A DNA stretch of 64,000 bases from Delftia tsuruhatensis (GTDB lineage: Bacteria > Pseudomonadota > Gammaproteobacteria > Burkholderiales > Burkholderiaceae_C): the NCBI RefSeq assembly GCF_903815225.1, contig NZ_LR813084.1, forward strand, positions 1,840,501 through 1,904,500, read 5' to 3'. This document shows positions 53,239 through 62,778 of this stretch, in pieces. A program made the translations under genes and the position numbers. The notes below the pieces were generated by a model. That model made no database searches and was not told where the DNA came from. It saw only the letters and a program-made list of their open reading frames with translations. Numbering within the stretch: the stretch's first letter is position 1; each line of letters opens with the position of its first letter.

Positions 53239-54048
53239 TCAGCGTGCCAGGAAGTCCCGGATGGCGAACAGCGTCTGGTCGGGCGCCTCGGTCATCTGGT
53301 TGTGGCCGCTGGGCAGGTGCACGATGCTGACCTGGCGCTGCGCGGCCCGGGCTGCCTCGATCAGGCCCTTGGCGGCCTTGGGCGGCGTCATCTGGTCCTG
53401 TTCGCCCAGCGCGAACAGCACGGGGCATTGCAGGGCCGCCATGGCGGCTTCGCCGCCGGCGTAGCTGTCGCAGGCCTTGAAGCCGGTGTGCAGCAGGTTG
53501 GTGCGGTCGTTGCTGGCCAGCACGCGCCGGCCCAGCGCCATGCCGGCGCCGAACACCCAGCTGCCTGCGCCGCTGGGCGGAGCCAGCGTGGCGCGCGAGA
53601 ACACGTTGACCATGTGGATGGCCTGTTCGGGCGTTTGCAGCGCCGACTCCAGCAGCGCGGGCGAGACTTTCATCGGGAAGGCCGTGCCCACCAGCACCAG
53701 GTGGCTGATGCGCGCACCCAGGCGGGCGGCGGCCTCCATGGCGATCAGGCTGCCCCAGCTGTGGCCGACCAGCGCGGCCTGCTCCAGGCCGGCGGCGTCC
53801 ATCAGTCGGCCGATGAAGTCCGCGGCCGCCTCCACGCTCTCGGGTGCGTCGCCCGCGCTCTTGCAGTGGCCGGGCAGGTCCAGGGCCAGCACGTTCCAGC
53901 CATGGTTGGCCAGGTAGCGGCTTTGCAGCGCCCAGACGCTGTGGTCGCACAGCACTCCGTGGATCAGGATGGCCGTGGGCTGTGCCGGATTGAAGGCCTT
54001 GCCGCCGGTGTAGGCGTAGATGGAATGGCCCTGTACGTCGATCTTCAT
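53239..54048 (-). CDS. Alpha/beta-fold hydrolase
   Basis: A 269-residue serine hydrolase with HGVLCDHSVWALQSRYLANHGWNVLALDLPGHCKS at the start, nucleophile elbow GHSWGS, the acid in ALGEQDQMTPP, and a histidine in LPSGHNQMTEAP. It resembles peroxidase/esterase-type members. It is convergent with the acetamidase gene and 18 bases downstream of metY on the same strand, so probably in the metY transcript. Confidence 0.87.
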   Translation of the reverse strand: MKIDVQGHSIYAYTGGKAFNPAQPTAILIHGVLCDHSVWALQSRYLANHGWNVLALDLPGHCKSAGDAPESVEAAADFIGRLMDAAGLEQAALVGHSWGSLIAMEAAARLGARISHLVLVGTAFPMKVSPALLESALQTPEQAIHMVNVFSRATLAPPSGAGSWVFGAGMALGRRVLASNDRTNLLHTGFKACDSYAGGEAAMAALQCPVLFALGEQDQMTPPKAAKGLIEAARAAQRQVSIVHLPSGHNQMTEAPDQTLFAIRDFLAR

Positions 54049-54066
54049 TGCAGCTCTCCCGTGTTC

Positions 54067-55365
54067 TTATGCAGCCTTCTCGGCGGCCTTGAGGGCGCGC
54101 TTGAGATCGTCGATCAGGTCATCGGCATCCTCCAGTCCGATGGACAGGCGAATGGTTCCCTGGCTGATGCCCGCGCCGGCCAGCGCCTCGTCGCTCATGC
54201 GGAAATGCGTGGTGCTGGCCGGGTGGATGACCAGGCTGCGGCAGTCGCCCACGTTGGCCAGGTGGCTGAAGACCTTGAGCGTCTCGATGAACTTCTTGCC
54301 CTGGTTGCGGTTGCCCCGGATGTCGAAGCTGAACACCGAACCGGCACCACGCGGCAGCAGCTTCTGCGCGAGCTGGTGCGAGGGGTGTGAATCGAGAAGG
54401 GGATGGCCCACGCGGCTGACCAGCGGGTGGCTGGCCAGGAACTGCACGACCTTCTCCGTATTGCGCATGTGGCGTTCCATGCGCAGCGGCAGGGTCTCGA
54501 TGCCCTGCAGGATCAGCCAGGCCGTGTGCGGGCTCATGCAGGCGCCGAAGTCGCGCAGGCCTTCGCGGCGCGCGCGCAGCAGGAAGGCGCCGGTGCTGCT
54601 TTCCTCGCTGAACACCATGTTGTGGAAGCCGTCGTAGGGCTGGGTCAGCTCGGGGAAGCGCCCGGACTTTTCCCAGTCGAAGCTGCCGCCGTCCACCACG
54701 ATGCCGCCGACCACGGTGCCGTGGCCCGACAGGAACTTGGTGGCCGAGTGGTAGACGATGTCCGCACCGTGCTCGAAAGGCTTGATCAGCCAGGGCGAGG
54801 TCAGCGTGGAGTCCACCAGCAGCGGCACGCCGGCCTCATGGGCGATGGCCGAGACGGTGGGAATGTCCAGCACATCCAGGCCGGGATTGCCCACGGTCTC
54901 GCCGAAGAACAGTCGGGTGTTGGGGCGCACGGCGGCGCGCCAGGCGTCGATGTCGCTGGGCTTGACGAAGGTGGTCTCTATGCCGAAGCGCGCCAGCGTG
55001 TAGTGCAGCAGGTTCTGCGAGCCGCCGTACAGCGCCGTGCTGGCCACGATGTGGCTGCCCGCGCCCATGAGCGTGGCCACCGACAGGTGCAGCGCCGCCT
55101 GGCCGCTGGCCACCGCAATCGCGCCCACGCCGCCTTCCAGGGCCGAGACGCGCTGCTCCAGCACCGCGTTGGTGGGATTGGAGATGCGGCTGTAGACGTG
55201 GCCGGGGCGCTCCAGGTTGAACAGCGAGGCCGCATGGTCGCTGGACTCGAAGACGAACGAGGTCGTCAGATGGATGGGCGTGGCGCGCGCGCCGGTGGCG
55301 GGGTCGGGCTGGGCGCCCGCGTGCAGCGCCAGGGTGTCAAAGCCGGGGTCCGAGTAGCCGGGCAT
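54067..55365 (-). CDS. metY: O-acetylhomoserine sulfhydrylase (MetY-type PLP enzyme)
   Basis: A 432-residue PLP-dependent Cys/Met-metabolism enzyme that makes homocysteine from O-acetylhomoserine and sulfide. The PLP lysine is K210 in YHSATKFLSGHG; other landmarks are FDTLALHAGAQPDP, TPIHLTTSFVF, YSRISNPTNAVLE and SGQAALHLS. The length of about 430 is that of MetY rather than the 380-400 of MetB/MetZ. The ATG at 55365 is preferred because GGAG lies 7-10 bases upstream; an ATG at 55377 would add four residues. Confidence 0.92.
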   Translation of the reverse strand: MPGYSDPGFDTLALHAGAQPDPATGARATPIHLTTSFVFESSDHAASLFNLERPGHVYSRISNPTNAVLEQRVSALEGGVGAIAVASGQAALHLSVATLMGAGSHIVASTALYGGSQNLLHYTLARFGIETTFVKPSDIDAWRAAVRPNTRLFFGETVGNPGLDVLDIPTVSAIAHEAGVPLLVDSTLTSPWLIKPFEHGADIVYHSATKFLSGHGTVVGGIVVDGGSFDWEKSGRFPELTQPYDGFHNMVFSEESSTGAFLLRARREGLRDFGACMSPHTAWLILQGIETLPLRMERHMRNTEKVVQFLASHPLVSRVGHPLLDSHPSHQLAQKLLPRGAGSVFSFDIRGNRNQGKKFIETLKVFSHLANVGDCRSLVIHPASTTHFRMSDEALAGAGISQGTIRLSIGLEDADDLIDDLKRALKAAEKAA

Positions 55366-55483
55366 TCCTGTCTCCATGGTTGTCAAGGCAAGCGGGCATT
55401 GTGGGCTATATTTCCTGCCAGACAGCGGCTCATGGAGCGGCTCACCGCCACCACGGTGACACAGACAACTTTGGAGATTGGGC

Positions 55484-55936
55484 ATGAAAGTAAGTGACAT
55501 CCTGCGCGTCAAGGGCAACACCCTCTACACGGTGTCCCCGGACGAGAGCCTGGCCAGCGCGGTCCAGGTCATGTCGGAGCGCGACATCGGCTCCCTGGTG
55601 GTCATGGAGCATGGCGATGTGGTCGGCATGCTGACTTTCCGCGAGGTGATCCAGGGCTTCGTCAAGCACGGCGGCGTGGGCGAGACCCTGGTGCGTTCGG
55701 CCATGGACGACGCGCCCATGACCTGCACCATGGAGACCGAGATGGACGAGGTACGCCGCATGATGCTGGACCGCCACGCCCGCTACATGCCCGTGATGGA
55801 CAAGCGCATGCTGATGGGTGTTATCAGCCTGTACGACGTGGCCAAGGCCGTGGTGGACAGCCAGAACTTCGAGAACCGCATGCTCAAGGCCTACATCCGA
55901 GACTGGCCCGAAGGCGAGCGCCAGGGCGCGGACTGA
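55484..55936 (+). CDS. CBS-domain protein
   Basis: A 150-residue protein made of two CBS domains (VSDILRVKGNTLYTVSPDESLASAVQVMSERDIGSLVVMEHGDVVGMLT; and a second from VRSAMDDAPMTCTMETEMDEVRRMMLDRHARYMPVMD). CBS pairs usually bind adenine nucleotides or S-adenosyl-methionine. ATG at 55484 with GGAG 8-11 bases upstream; a TTG six bases earlier is less likely. It is divergent from metY, so a link to methionine or energy status is conceivable but not shown. Confidence 0.9.
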   Translation: MKVSDILRVKGNTLYTVSPDESLASAVQVMSERDIGSLVVMEHGDVVGMLTFREVIQGFVKHGGVGETLVRSAMDDAPMTCTMETEMDEVRRMMLDRHARYMPVMDKRMLMGVISLYDVAKAVVDSQNFENRMLKAYIRDWPEGERQGAD

Positions 55937-55973
55937 GACCTGCCGGGCGCGCAATCCCTCGCATCCACCGGAC

Positions 55974-56008
55974 AAGGCCCCGGCCGCACCTTGCGGCGGG
56001 GCCTTTTT
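55974..56008 (+). terminator. Rho-independent terminator after the CBS gene
   Basis: GGCCCCGGCCGC pairs with GCGGCGGGGCC (one bulge) around a five-base loop and is followed by five T. It lies 40 bases after the stop codon. Confidence 0.9.
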
Positions 56009-56017
56009 GTCGCCGGG

Positions 56018-56088
56018 CCGCCCCAAGACAAATAGCGGCCCCCTCGGGGGCAGCGGACCTTGCGGAGCAAGGGGAGCGTGGGGGGTAT
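56018..56088. repeat. GC-rich REP-like intergenic element
   Basis: The stretch begins GCCGCCCCAAGACAAATAG, continues with CGGCCCCCTCGGGGGCAGCGGA and ends AAGGGGAGCGTGGGGGG. It contains the perfect hairpin GCCCCC-TC-GGGGGC-like core. From memory this is a family-specific intergenic repeat of Comamonadaceae. It lies directly after a terminator, a usual place for REP elements. Confidence 0.5.
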
Positions 56089-56208
56089 TTTTGTGTGTTC
56101 CCCGCCAGATGTGGCAGGCACAGTCAAGCGAGCTGGCAGGCCGGGGCAGGCAGGGCAGGCGACGGACTTCTACATTGAAGACACCGTCCCATCCTCCAAG
56201 GAGTGCCC

Positions 56209-57723
56209 TTGTCCATCGAATCCCCTTCCCGGTTGCAGCTGCGCGAAGCGGCCATGCAATGCGCGCTGCCCGTGGACAGCGCCTCGCTGGATGCCTATGA
56301 CCGCCTCGTGCAGCCGCTGGCCGCCTGCTACCGGCTGCTGGATGCCACCCCCTTCGATGTGGCGCCTTCGCCGGGTGCAAGAGATGCCTCGCGGCCCGAG
56401 GCGGCGCAGGATCCGCTGAACGCCTGGTACCGCCGCACGGACATCGTCGGTGCGGCGCAGGGCGCGCTGGCCGGGCGCAGCGTGGCGCTCAAGGACAACA
56501 TCTTCCTGGCCGGCGTGCCCATGATGAACGGCAATGCCGTGATCGATGGCTACGTGCCGTCCTTCGATGCCACCGTGGTCACCCGGCTGCTGGCCGCTGG
56601 CGCCCGTATCAAGGGCAAGGCGGTCTGCGAGAACCTGTGCCTGTCGGCCAACAGCTTCACCAGTGCCAGCGGACCCGTGCACAACCCGCACCGGCGAGGC
56701 TATTCGGCCGGTGGCTCTTCCTCGGGCTGCGGAGCACTGGTGGGCGCCGGCCAGGTGGACATGGCCATCGGTGGCGACCAGGGAGGCTCCATCCGGCTGC
56801 CGGCGGCGCTGTGCGGCATCTACGGCATGAAACCGACCTTCGGCCTGGTGCCCTATACCGGCGCGCTGCCGATGGAGCCCACCATAGACCACCTGGGGCC
56901 GATGACGAACTGCGTGGCCGACAACGCGCTGCTGCTGGAGGTGATCGCCGGCGACGATGGCGTGGACCCGCGCCAGCGCAACGTGCGCACGCAGCGCTAT
57001 ACCGAGGCGCTGGGACAACCCATCGCGGGCATGCGCATCGCCGTGGTGGAGGAGGGCTTTGCCATGCCGGGGGCCCATCCCGGGGTCCATCAGCGTGTGC
57101 GCCAGGCCGCAGCGCATCTGCAGCGGCTGGGTGCGACCGTGGAGTCCGTCTCGCTGCCCGTGCATGCGCGTGCCGCCGGCGCATGCCGGCCCATTTTGCT
57201 GGAAGGTGCCTTGCGAACGCTGTTCGGTGGCGACGGCTTCGGCACCGGGCGCCATGACCGCTATCCCGAGGATCTCATGGTGCGCTTTCGCAAGGGGCAT
57301 GCCCAGGCGCTGGACACGCTGCCCCTGACCGTGCGGGCCGCGCTGGTGGCGGGCACGCACCTGACCCGCATGAACGGGCACCGCTACTATGCCCGCGCCA
57401 TCAATTTCGGCCACAGCCTGCGCGCAGGCTACGACGCGCTGCTACAGGGCTTCGATGCGCTGCTGATGCCGACCACGCCGTCGGTGGCCCAGCGCCTGCC
57501 GGAAGGGCAGGCCGAGACGCTGGCTTTCGTGGAAGCGACCGCGGGCATGGTGGCCAACACGCTGCCGTTCAACGTGACCGGCCATCCGGCCATGTCCCTG
57601 CCTTGCGGATGCATCGACGGCCTGCCGGTGGGCGCCATGCTGGTGGCCCGGCATTTCGCCGAGTCCACCATCTACCGCATCGCCCACGCCCATGAGCAGT
57701 CCGTGGACTGGCGTGCCCTGTAG
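56209..57723 (+). CDS. Amidase (amidase signature family)
   Basis: A 504-residue Ser-cisSer-Lys hydrolase. The triad is K95 (SVALKDNIF), the cis-Ser in YSAGGSSSG (about S170-172) and the nucleophile S194 in GGDQGGSIRLP. Such enzymes cleave aliphatic or aryl amides. The start is probably the TTG at 56209, which has AAGGAG 6-11 bases upstream; the GTG at 56203 overlaps that ribosome site. It is followed 64 bases later by a Bug binding protein on the same strand, probably importing the amide or acid. Confidence 0.9.
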   Translation: MSIESPSRLQLREAAMQCALPVDSASLDAYDRLVQPLAACYRLLDATPFDVAPSPGARDASRPEAAQDPLNAWYRRTDIVGAAQGALAGRSVALKDNIFLAGVPMMNGNAVIDGYVPSFDATVVTRLLAAGARIKGKAVCENLCLSANSFTSASGPVHNPHRRGYSAGGSSSGCGALVGAGQVDMAIGGDQGGSIRLPAALCGIYGMKPTFGLVPYTGALPMEPTIDHLGPMTNCVADNALLLEVIAGDDGVDPRQRNVRTQRYTEALGQPIAGMRIAVVEEGFAMPGAHPGVHQRVRQAAAHLQRLGATVESVSLPVHARAAGACRPILLEGALRTLFGGDGFGTGRHDRYPEDLMVRFRKGHAQALDTLPLTVRAALVAGTHLTRMNGHRYYARAINFGHSLRAGYDALLQGFDALLMPTTPSVAQRLPEGQAETLAFVEATAGMVANTLPFNVTGHPAMSLPCGCIDGLPVGAMLVARHFAESTIYRIAHAHEQSVDWRAL

Positions 57724-57787
57724 AGCGGCCACCGCGGTCCGTGCTGCCTGCACCGCAGCCCTCGCCATCGATTCCAAGGAGACACGC

Positions 57788-58783
57788 ATGAAAAAGCACC
57801 TTGCCGGCGCCATCGTCCTGGCCTTCACCGCATTCCTGGCCCAGGCCCAGGCCCAGGCCCAGGCCCAGGCCCAGGCCCAGGCGGCCGACTATCCACGCCG
57901 CAGTATCACCATCATCGACCCCTATCCCGCTGGCGGCAGCACCGACGTGCTGTCCCGCCTGCTGGGGGAGCACATGGGGCGTGCGCTGGGCCAGCCCATC
58001 GTGGTGGAGGCGCGGCCGGGCGCGGCGGGTACCATCGGCTCCGCCCAGGTGGCCCGTTCCCGACCGGACGGATACACGCTGCTGGTGGGCAATCCGGGGC
58101 CCAATGCCATCGCGGCCAGCGCCTTTTCCAGGCTGCCCTACGATGTGGAAAAGGACTTCGCGCCCATCATGATCGCCGCCACGGCGCCCATGCTGTTTTG
58201 CGTGCCCACGGCTTCGCCGCTGAAGACGCCGGCCGACCTGGTCGCGTTGGGCAAATCCGGCAAGCCCGCGAATTTCGGATCTTCGGGGCCTGGTGGCATA
58301 TCGCACATCCTGGGCGAGCTGTTCAACCGCGATGCGGGCACGCGCTTCAACCACGTCCCCTACAAGGGGGCGGCACCCATGTCGGTCGCCATCATGTCGG
58401 GCGAACTGGACTTCGGCATGCTCAGCGGACCGGATGCCATCGCCCACGTGCGCGGTGGCAAGATGCGCTGCATTGCCACCGCGGGTGCCACGCGTTCGCC
58501 CCATTTCCCTGACGTACCCACCTGGACCGAGGTGGGGGTGCCCGGTGTCAGGATCGATCTGTGGTTCGGTTACCTGGCCCCCGCGGGAACGCCGGCGGCC
58601 GTGATCGACAGGCTGCATGGCGCCATGGCGGCCGCCCTGGCCAGCCCCGCCATCAAGAGCCGGCTCGATGAGCTGAGCATCTCCGTCACCGCCAGCACCC
58701 CGCAAGCCTTCGCCCAGCGCATCCGTGCCGACCGCGAGCTGTATGGCGGCATCGTCAAGGCGATCAACCTCAAGCTCGACTGA
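57788..58783 (+). CDS. Bug/TctC-family periplasmic substrate-binding protein
   Basis: A 331-residue exported binding protein. The signal peptide (KKHLAGAIVLAFTAFLAQA) runs into a six-fold Ala-Gln repeat, then ADYPRRSITIIDPYPAGGSTDVLSRLL, the family ligand loop, GSSGPGGISHILGELF and HVPYKGAAPMSVAIMSGELD. AAGGAG lies 6-11 bases before the ATG at 57788. No TctAB permease is encoded nearby. Its 3' end overlaps the convergent AraC gene by 14 bases. Confidence 0.92.
   Translation: MKKHLAGAIVLAFTAFLAQAQAQAQAQAQAQAADYPRRSITIIDPYPAGGSTDVLSRLLGEHMGRALGQPIVVEARPGAAGTIGSAQVARSRPDGYTLLVGNPGPNAIAASAFSRLPYDVEKDFAPIMIAATAPMLFCVPTASPLKTPADLVALGKSGKPANFGSSGPGGISHILGELFNRDAGTRFNHVPYKGAAPMSVAIMSGELDFGMLSGPDAIAHVRGGKMRCIATAGATRSPHFPDVPTWTEVGVPGVRIDLWFGYLAPAGTPAAVIDRLHGAMAAALASPAIKSRLDELSISVTASTPQAFAQRIRADRELYGGIVKAINLKLD
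57839..57880 (+). repeat. Hexanucleotide microsatellite (GCCCAG x7) in the signal-peptide region
   Basis: Seven perfect copies of GCCCAG encode alternating Ala and Gln where signal peptidase would cut. Unit length is a multiple of three, so slippage would lengthen or shorten the leader without breaking the frame. Confidence 0.95.
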
Positions 58784-59675
58784 GCAGGGCGCTGGGGGCC
58801 ATGCCGTAGGCCTGCCGGAAAGCACGGCTGAAATGCGAAAAACTCGTGAAGCCGCAGGCCAGCGCCGCGTCGGTCACACGCCCGACCTCGCCTTGCGCCA
58901 GCAGCCGGTGTGCCTGGGCCAGGCGCTCGCTCCAGAGCCAGCGGCTGGGGGTAGATCCCTCGGCGGCGAACAGGCGCGCGAGACTGCGCGTTGAAAGTCC
59001 CAGCGCCTGTGCGACCTGCGCCGGCGTCAGTTCGGCATCATCCAGCCGCGCCTGCATGTACTGCCTGGCGTCGGCCAGGCGATCGCCGGTGATGGGCTCC
59101 TGGGCCCACAGCGATGCAGACAGCCCGTGCAGCAGGGCCGAACGCAGATGGCGGGCCGCCTGCGTGCAGCGGGGCTGCGGCAGCGCTGCAATCTGGCGCA
59201 CCAGGGAGGCCGCCAGGATGCCCAGGGGACTGGAGCCCGCCAGCACCCTGGGGCGCCACCCGTCCGCTCCCGCGATGCGCGTCCAGTTCAGGGGCAGGCG
59301 CACGCAGATGCTGGACATGCCGTGCTCATAGCGCCATTCGTGCGGCTGGTCGGCATGCCACACGATGACGTCGCCGACGTTCTGGACGGTGCGGTACCCG
59401 CCCGTGTCCAGGACCACCGGTCCCGCACCGAGGACGGAAACGAAGCAGGCATCCACCCGTCCGTGCCGCAGGCTGCGCGCGCTGCGGCCTGGCGGACGGA
59501 TGAGCTCCAGCAGCAGCAGCCCTGCGATGTCCGCGCTGGCCAGGCGCATGCGACCCTCCGGCTGGCGGGCACGGGTGCTGCGCGCGGCAGGGTACATCAG
59601 GCGATCGGTGAGTGCGCTGTAGCTGGCGAAGTTGTCGCGGTCGGCGACACGCGACGAGTCGAAATGGACCTGCAT
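58770..59675 (-). CDS. AraC-family transcriptional regulator
   Basis: A 301-residue regulator. The N-terminal AraC-binding-like domain (VHFDSSRVADRDNFASYSALTDRLMYPAA; GDVIVWHADQPHEWRYEHG) resembles that of AraC proteins next to amide/amidase genes. The C-terminal double HTH is LTPAQVAQALGLSTRSLARLFAAEG and VGRVTDAALACGFTSFSHFSRAFRQAYGMAPSALL. The start at 59675 has GGGGGA upstream; longer in-frame starts at 59693 and 59756 exist. It is convergent with the Bug gene and probably controls the amidase-Bug unit. Confidence 0.9.
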   Translation of the reverse strand: MQVHFDSSRVADRDNFASYSALTDRLMYPAARSTRARQPEGRMRLASADIAGLLLLELIRPPGRSARSLRHGRVDACFVSVLGAGPVVLDTGGYRTVQNVGDVIVWHADQPHEWRYEHGMSSICVRLPLNWTRIAGADGWRPRVLAGSSPLGILAASLVRQIAALPQPRCTQAARHLRSALLHGLSASLWAQEPITGDRLADARQYMQARLDDAELTPAQVAQALGLSTRSLARLFAAEGSTPSRWLWSERLAQAHRLLAQGEVGRVTDAALACGFTSFSHFSRAFRQAYGMAPSALLSRA

Positions 59676-59859
59676 TCGGAAAATCCCCCGCATGGCGCCC
59701 GAGGCGCACAGGGCAGTGTTCCCCAGGCTGGCGCCTGCGGCCACACGGATTTTCACCTATCGAATCTGGATGCCTCATAGCTTTCGAGCATAGGGTGCCG
59801 TCCATGCAGCCGATGTCCCTGCGCAAGCCCGCCAGCGGCGCGGGCATAATCATCGGCCT

Positions 59860-60957
59860 ATGAGCGGCAACACCTTCGGCACCCTATTCACAGTCACCAA
59901 CTTCGGCGAATCGCACGGCCCGGCCATAGGCTGCGTGATCGATGGCTGCCCGCCCGGCATGGCGCTGAGCGAAGCGGACATCCAGTTCGACCTGGACCGC
60001 CGCCGCCCCGGCACCAGCAAGTTCGTGACCCAGCGCAACGAGCCCGACGCGGTGGAGATACTCTCCGGCGTCTACGAAGGCAAGACGACCGGAACGCCCA
60101 TCTCGCTGCTCATCCGCAATACCGACCAGCGCAGCAAGGACTACTCCAACATCGCGCAGAGCTTCCGGCCCGGCCATGCCGACTATGCCTACTTCCAGAA
60201 GTACGGCATCCGCGATCCGCGCGGCGGCGGCCGTTCCTCGGCGCGCCTGACGGCGCCCACGGTCGCCGCGGGCGCCGTGGCCAAGAAGTGGCTCAAGGAG
60301 AGGTTCGGCACCGAGTTCCGCGCCTGCATGACCCAGGTGGGCGAGCTGTCGCTGCCGTTCGAGAGCTGGGAGCATGTGCGCAACAACCCCTTTTTCGCCC
60401 CCGTGGCCGATGTCTCCCGCTATGAGGAGTACATGGAGGCACTGCGCAAGTCGGGCGACTCCTGCGGCGCCGCGCTGCGCGTGCAGGCCAGCGGCATGCC
60501 GGTGGGCCTGGGCCAGCCCTTGTACGACCGGCTGGACGCCGATATCGCCTACGCGATGATGGGGCTGAACGCCGTGAAGGCCGTGGAAATCGGCGCGGGC
60601 TTCGATAGCGTGGCCCAGCGCGGCACCACGCATGGGGATTCCCTCAGTCCCGAGGGTTTTCGCAGCAACAACGCAGGTGGCATCGTCGGCGGCATCAGCA
60701 CGGGCCAGGACCTGGAGGTGCGCATCGGGATCAAGCCGACCAGCTCCATCATCACGCCGCGCGAATCCATCGACGTGCATGGTCAGAGTACCGAGGTCAT
60801 CACCAAGGGCCGTCACGATCCCTGCGTGGGCATCCGCGCCGCGCCCATCGCCGAGGCACTGCTGGCACTGGTGGTGATGGACCATGCGCTGCGCCACCGC
60901 GCCCAGTGCGGAGACGTGGATTCGGGCCTGGCGCCGATTCCTGCAGCGGCCCCCTGA
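59860..60957 (+). CDS. aroC: Chorismate synthase
   Basis: A 365-residue enzyme of the last shikimate-pathway step, converting EPSP to chorismate with reduced FMN. It begins [33 protein letters not shown] and has [40 protein letters not shown], and [16 protein letters not shown]. The length is that of the bacterial monofunctional (E. coli type) enzyme. A terminator follows 12 bases after the stop. Confidence 0.97.
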   Translation: MSGNTFGTLFTVTNFGESHGPAIGCVIDGCPPGMALSEADIQFDLDRRRPGTSKFVTQRNEPDAVEILSGVYEGKTTGTPISLLIRNTDQRSKDYSNIAQSFRPGHADYAYFQKYGIRDPRGGGRSSARLTAPTVAAGAVAKKWLKERFGTEFRACMTQVGELSLPFESWEHVRNNPFFAPVADVSRYEEYMEALRKSGDSCGAALRVQASGMPVGLGQPLYDRLDADIAYAMMGLNAVKAVEIGAGFDSVAQRGTTHGDSLSPEGFRSNNAGGIVGGISTGQDLEVRIGIKPTSSIITPRESIDVHGQSTEVITKGRHDPCVGIRAAPIAEALLALVVMDHALRHRAQCGDVDSGLAPIPAAAP

Positions 60958-60968
60958 GGCACCCCAAG

Positions 60969-60995
60969 AAAAAAGCCGCCCGAGGGCGGCTTTTT
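60969..60995. terminator. Bidirectional terminator between aroC and nrdR
   Basis: AGCCGCC/GGCGGCT stem with a CGAG loop, flanked by an A-run on one side and five T on the other. It can end transcription of both convergent genes. Confidence 0.9.
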
Positions 60996-61015
60996 CGTCT
61001 GCGAGGCCCCGGCCA

Positions 61016-61471
61016 TCAGCCGGGATTGCGCACCTCATCCATGACGTTCTTGAAGTCGTCCACATCCTCGAAGCTGCGGTAGACGCTGGCATAGCGGATG
61101 TATCCCACCTTGTCGAGCAGCTTGAGCTCGCGCATCACCATCTCGCCCAGGCGGCTGGACAGCACTTCGCGCTCGCCCATGTTGCGCAGTCGTTCCTCGA
61201 TGCGTTCGATGGCGGCATCGATCTGTTCGGTGCTCACGGGGCGCTTGCGCAGCGCGATCTTGAACGAGCCCAGCAACTTGTTGCGCTCGTATTCGATGCG
61301 CCGCCCGTCCTTCTTGGCGATGGCGGGAAAGCTGACCTCGGGCCGCTCATAGGTCGTGAAGCGCTTGTCGCAGCCGCCGCATTGGCGGCGACGGCGGATG
61401 AAGCCCCCATCCTCGGCCTCGCGGGTCTCCACGACCTGGGTGTCCGGATGGCTGCAGAAAGGGCACTTCAT
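61016..61471 (-). CDS. nrdR: Transcriptional repressor NrdR
   Basis: A 151-residue repressor of ribonucleotide reductase genes. N-terminal zinc finger: [22 protein letters not shown] with a second CxxC in [17 protein letters not shown]. The ATP-cone follows ([33 protein letters not shown]). It lies 20 bases after glyA on the same strand, the conserved glyA-nrdR order of many betaproteobacteria. Confidence 0.96.
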   Translation of the reverse strand: MKCPFCSHPDTQVVETREAEDGGFIRRRRQCGGCDKRFTTYERPEVSFPAIAKKDGRRIEYERNKLLGSFKIALRKRPVSTEQIDAAIERIEERLRNMGEREVLSSRLGEMVMRELKLLDKVGYIRYASVYRSFEDVDDFKNVMDEVRNPG

Positions 61472-61491
61472 GGCGGTTCTCTATGCGCAGC

Positions 61492-62739
61492 TCAGGCGCC
61501 GTAGACCGGAAAGCGCGCCGTCAGCTCGGCCACCTGGGCGCGAACGCGTGCCAGGTTGGCCTCGTCGTTCGGGTTCTCCAGCACGTCGGCCAGCAGGTTG
61601 GCCGTCAGGCGGGCTTCCTCTTCCTTGAAGCCGCGCGTGGTCATGGCGGGCGTGCCCACGCGGATGCCGCTGGTGACCATGGGCTTTTCCGGGTCGTTGG
61701 GGATGGAGTTCTTGTTGATCGTCATGTGGGCGGCACCCAGCGCGGCTTCGGCTGCCTTGCCCGTGATGCCCTTGGCGCGAAGGTCCACCAGCATGACATG
61801 GCTTTCCGTGCGGCCGGAGACGATGCGCAGGCCACGGGCCGTCAGCGTTTCGGCGACGACCTTGGCATTCTTGACGACCTGTTCCTGATAGGCCTTGAAT
61901 TCGGGCGACAGTGCTTCCTTGAAGGCCACGGCCTTGCCGGCGATGACATGCATCAGCGGGCCGCCTTGCAGGCCGGGGAAGATGGCGCTGTTGATGGCCT
62001 TCTCGTGCTCGGCCTTCATCAGGATCACGCCGCCGCGCGGGCCGCGCAGGCTCTTGTGCGTGGTGGTGGTGACCACGTCGGCGTGCGGCACGGGGTTGGG
62101 GTAGACGCCTGCGGCGATCAGGCCGGCATAGTGGGCCATGTCCACCCAGAAGATCGCGCCGACTTCCCTTGCGATCTTGGCGAAGCGCTCGAAATCGATG
62201 GCCAATGCGTAGGCCGAGGCGCCGGCCACGATGATGCGCGGCTTGTGCTCGCGCGCCAGGGCTTCCATCTTGTCGTAGTCGATGGCTTCCTCGGCGTTCA
62301 GGCCATAGGAGACCACGTTGAACCACTTGCCCGACATGTTCAGCGGCATGCCGTGCGTCAGGTGGCCGCCTTCGGCCAGGCTCATGCCCATGATGGTGTC
62401 GCCGGGCTTGGCGAAGGCCATCAGCACGGCCTGATTGGCCTGGGAACCGGAGTTGGGCTGCACATTGGCGGCTTCGGCGCCGAACAGCTTCTTGACGCGG
62501 TCGATGGCGAGCTGCTCGACCACGTCCACGTTCTCGCAGCCGCCGTAGTAGCGCTTGCCCGGGTAGCCTTCCGCGTACTTGTTGGTGAGCTGGGAGCCCT
62601 GGGCTTCCATCACGGCGGGCGAGCAGTAGTTCTCGCTGGCGATCAGTTCGATGTGTTCTTGCTGGCGCAGGTTTTCGGCCTGGATGGCGGCAAAGACTTC
62701 GGCGTCGACCTTCTCGACGGTATTGGTGCGTTGAAACAT
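61492..62739 (-). CDS. glyA: Serine hydroxymethyltransferase
   Basis: A 415-residue PLP enzyme that interconverts serine and glycine and feeds one-carbon units to tetrahydrofolate. The PLP lysine is K229 in [14 protein letters not shown]; also [14 protein letters not shown] near the start and [15 protein letters not shown]. The ATG at 62739 has AGGA 7-10 bases upstream. A ZTP-type riboswitch in the 5' leader predicts control by purine/folate status, linking glyA to ZMP build-up when formyl-tetrahydrofolate is short. Confidence 0.97.
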   Translation of the reverse strand: MFQRTNTVEKVDAEVFAAIQAENLRQQEHIELIASENYCSPAVMEAQGSQLTNKYAEGYPGKRYYGGCENVDVVEQLAIDRVKKLFGAEAANVQPNSGSQANQAVLMAFAKPGDTIMGMSLAEGGHLTHGMPLNMSGKWFNVVSYGLNAEEAIDYDKMEALAREHKPRIIVAGASAYALAIDFERFAKIAREVGAIFWVDMAHYAGLIAAGVYPNPVPHADVVTTTTHKSLRGPRGGVILMKAEHEKAINSAIFPGLQGGPLMHVIAGKAVAFKEALSPEFKAYQEQVVKNAKVVAETLTARGLRIVSGRTESHVMLVDLRAKGITGKAAEAALGAAHMTINKNSIPNDPEKPMVTSGIRVGTPAMTTRGFKEEEARLTANLLADVLENPNDEANLARVRAQVAELTARFPVYGA

Positions 62740-62778
62740 GGCAGTCCTGTGAACTTGAAATTCCCTTGAGGCCAAGGG

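Noticed and set aside
55378-55483. SAM-type riboswitch in the metY leader
   Set aside because: The divergent gap is only about 105 bases and shows neither the conserved SAM-I nor SAM-II core.
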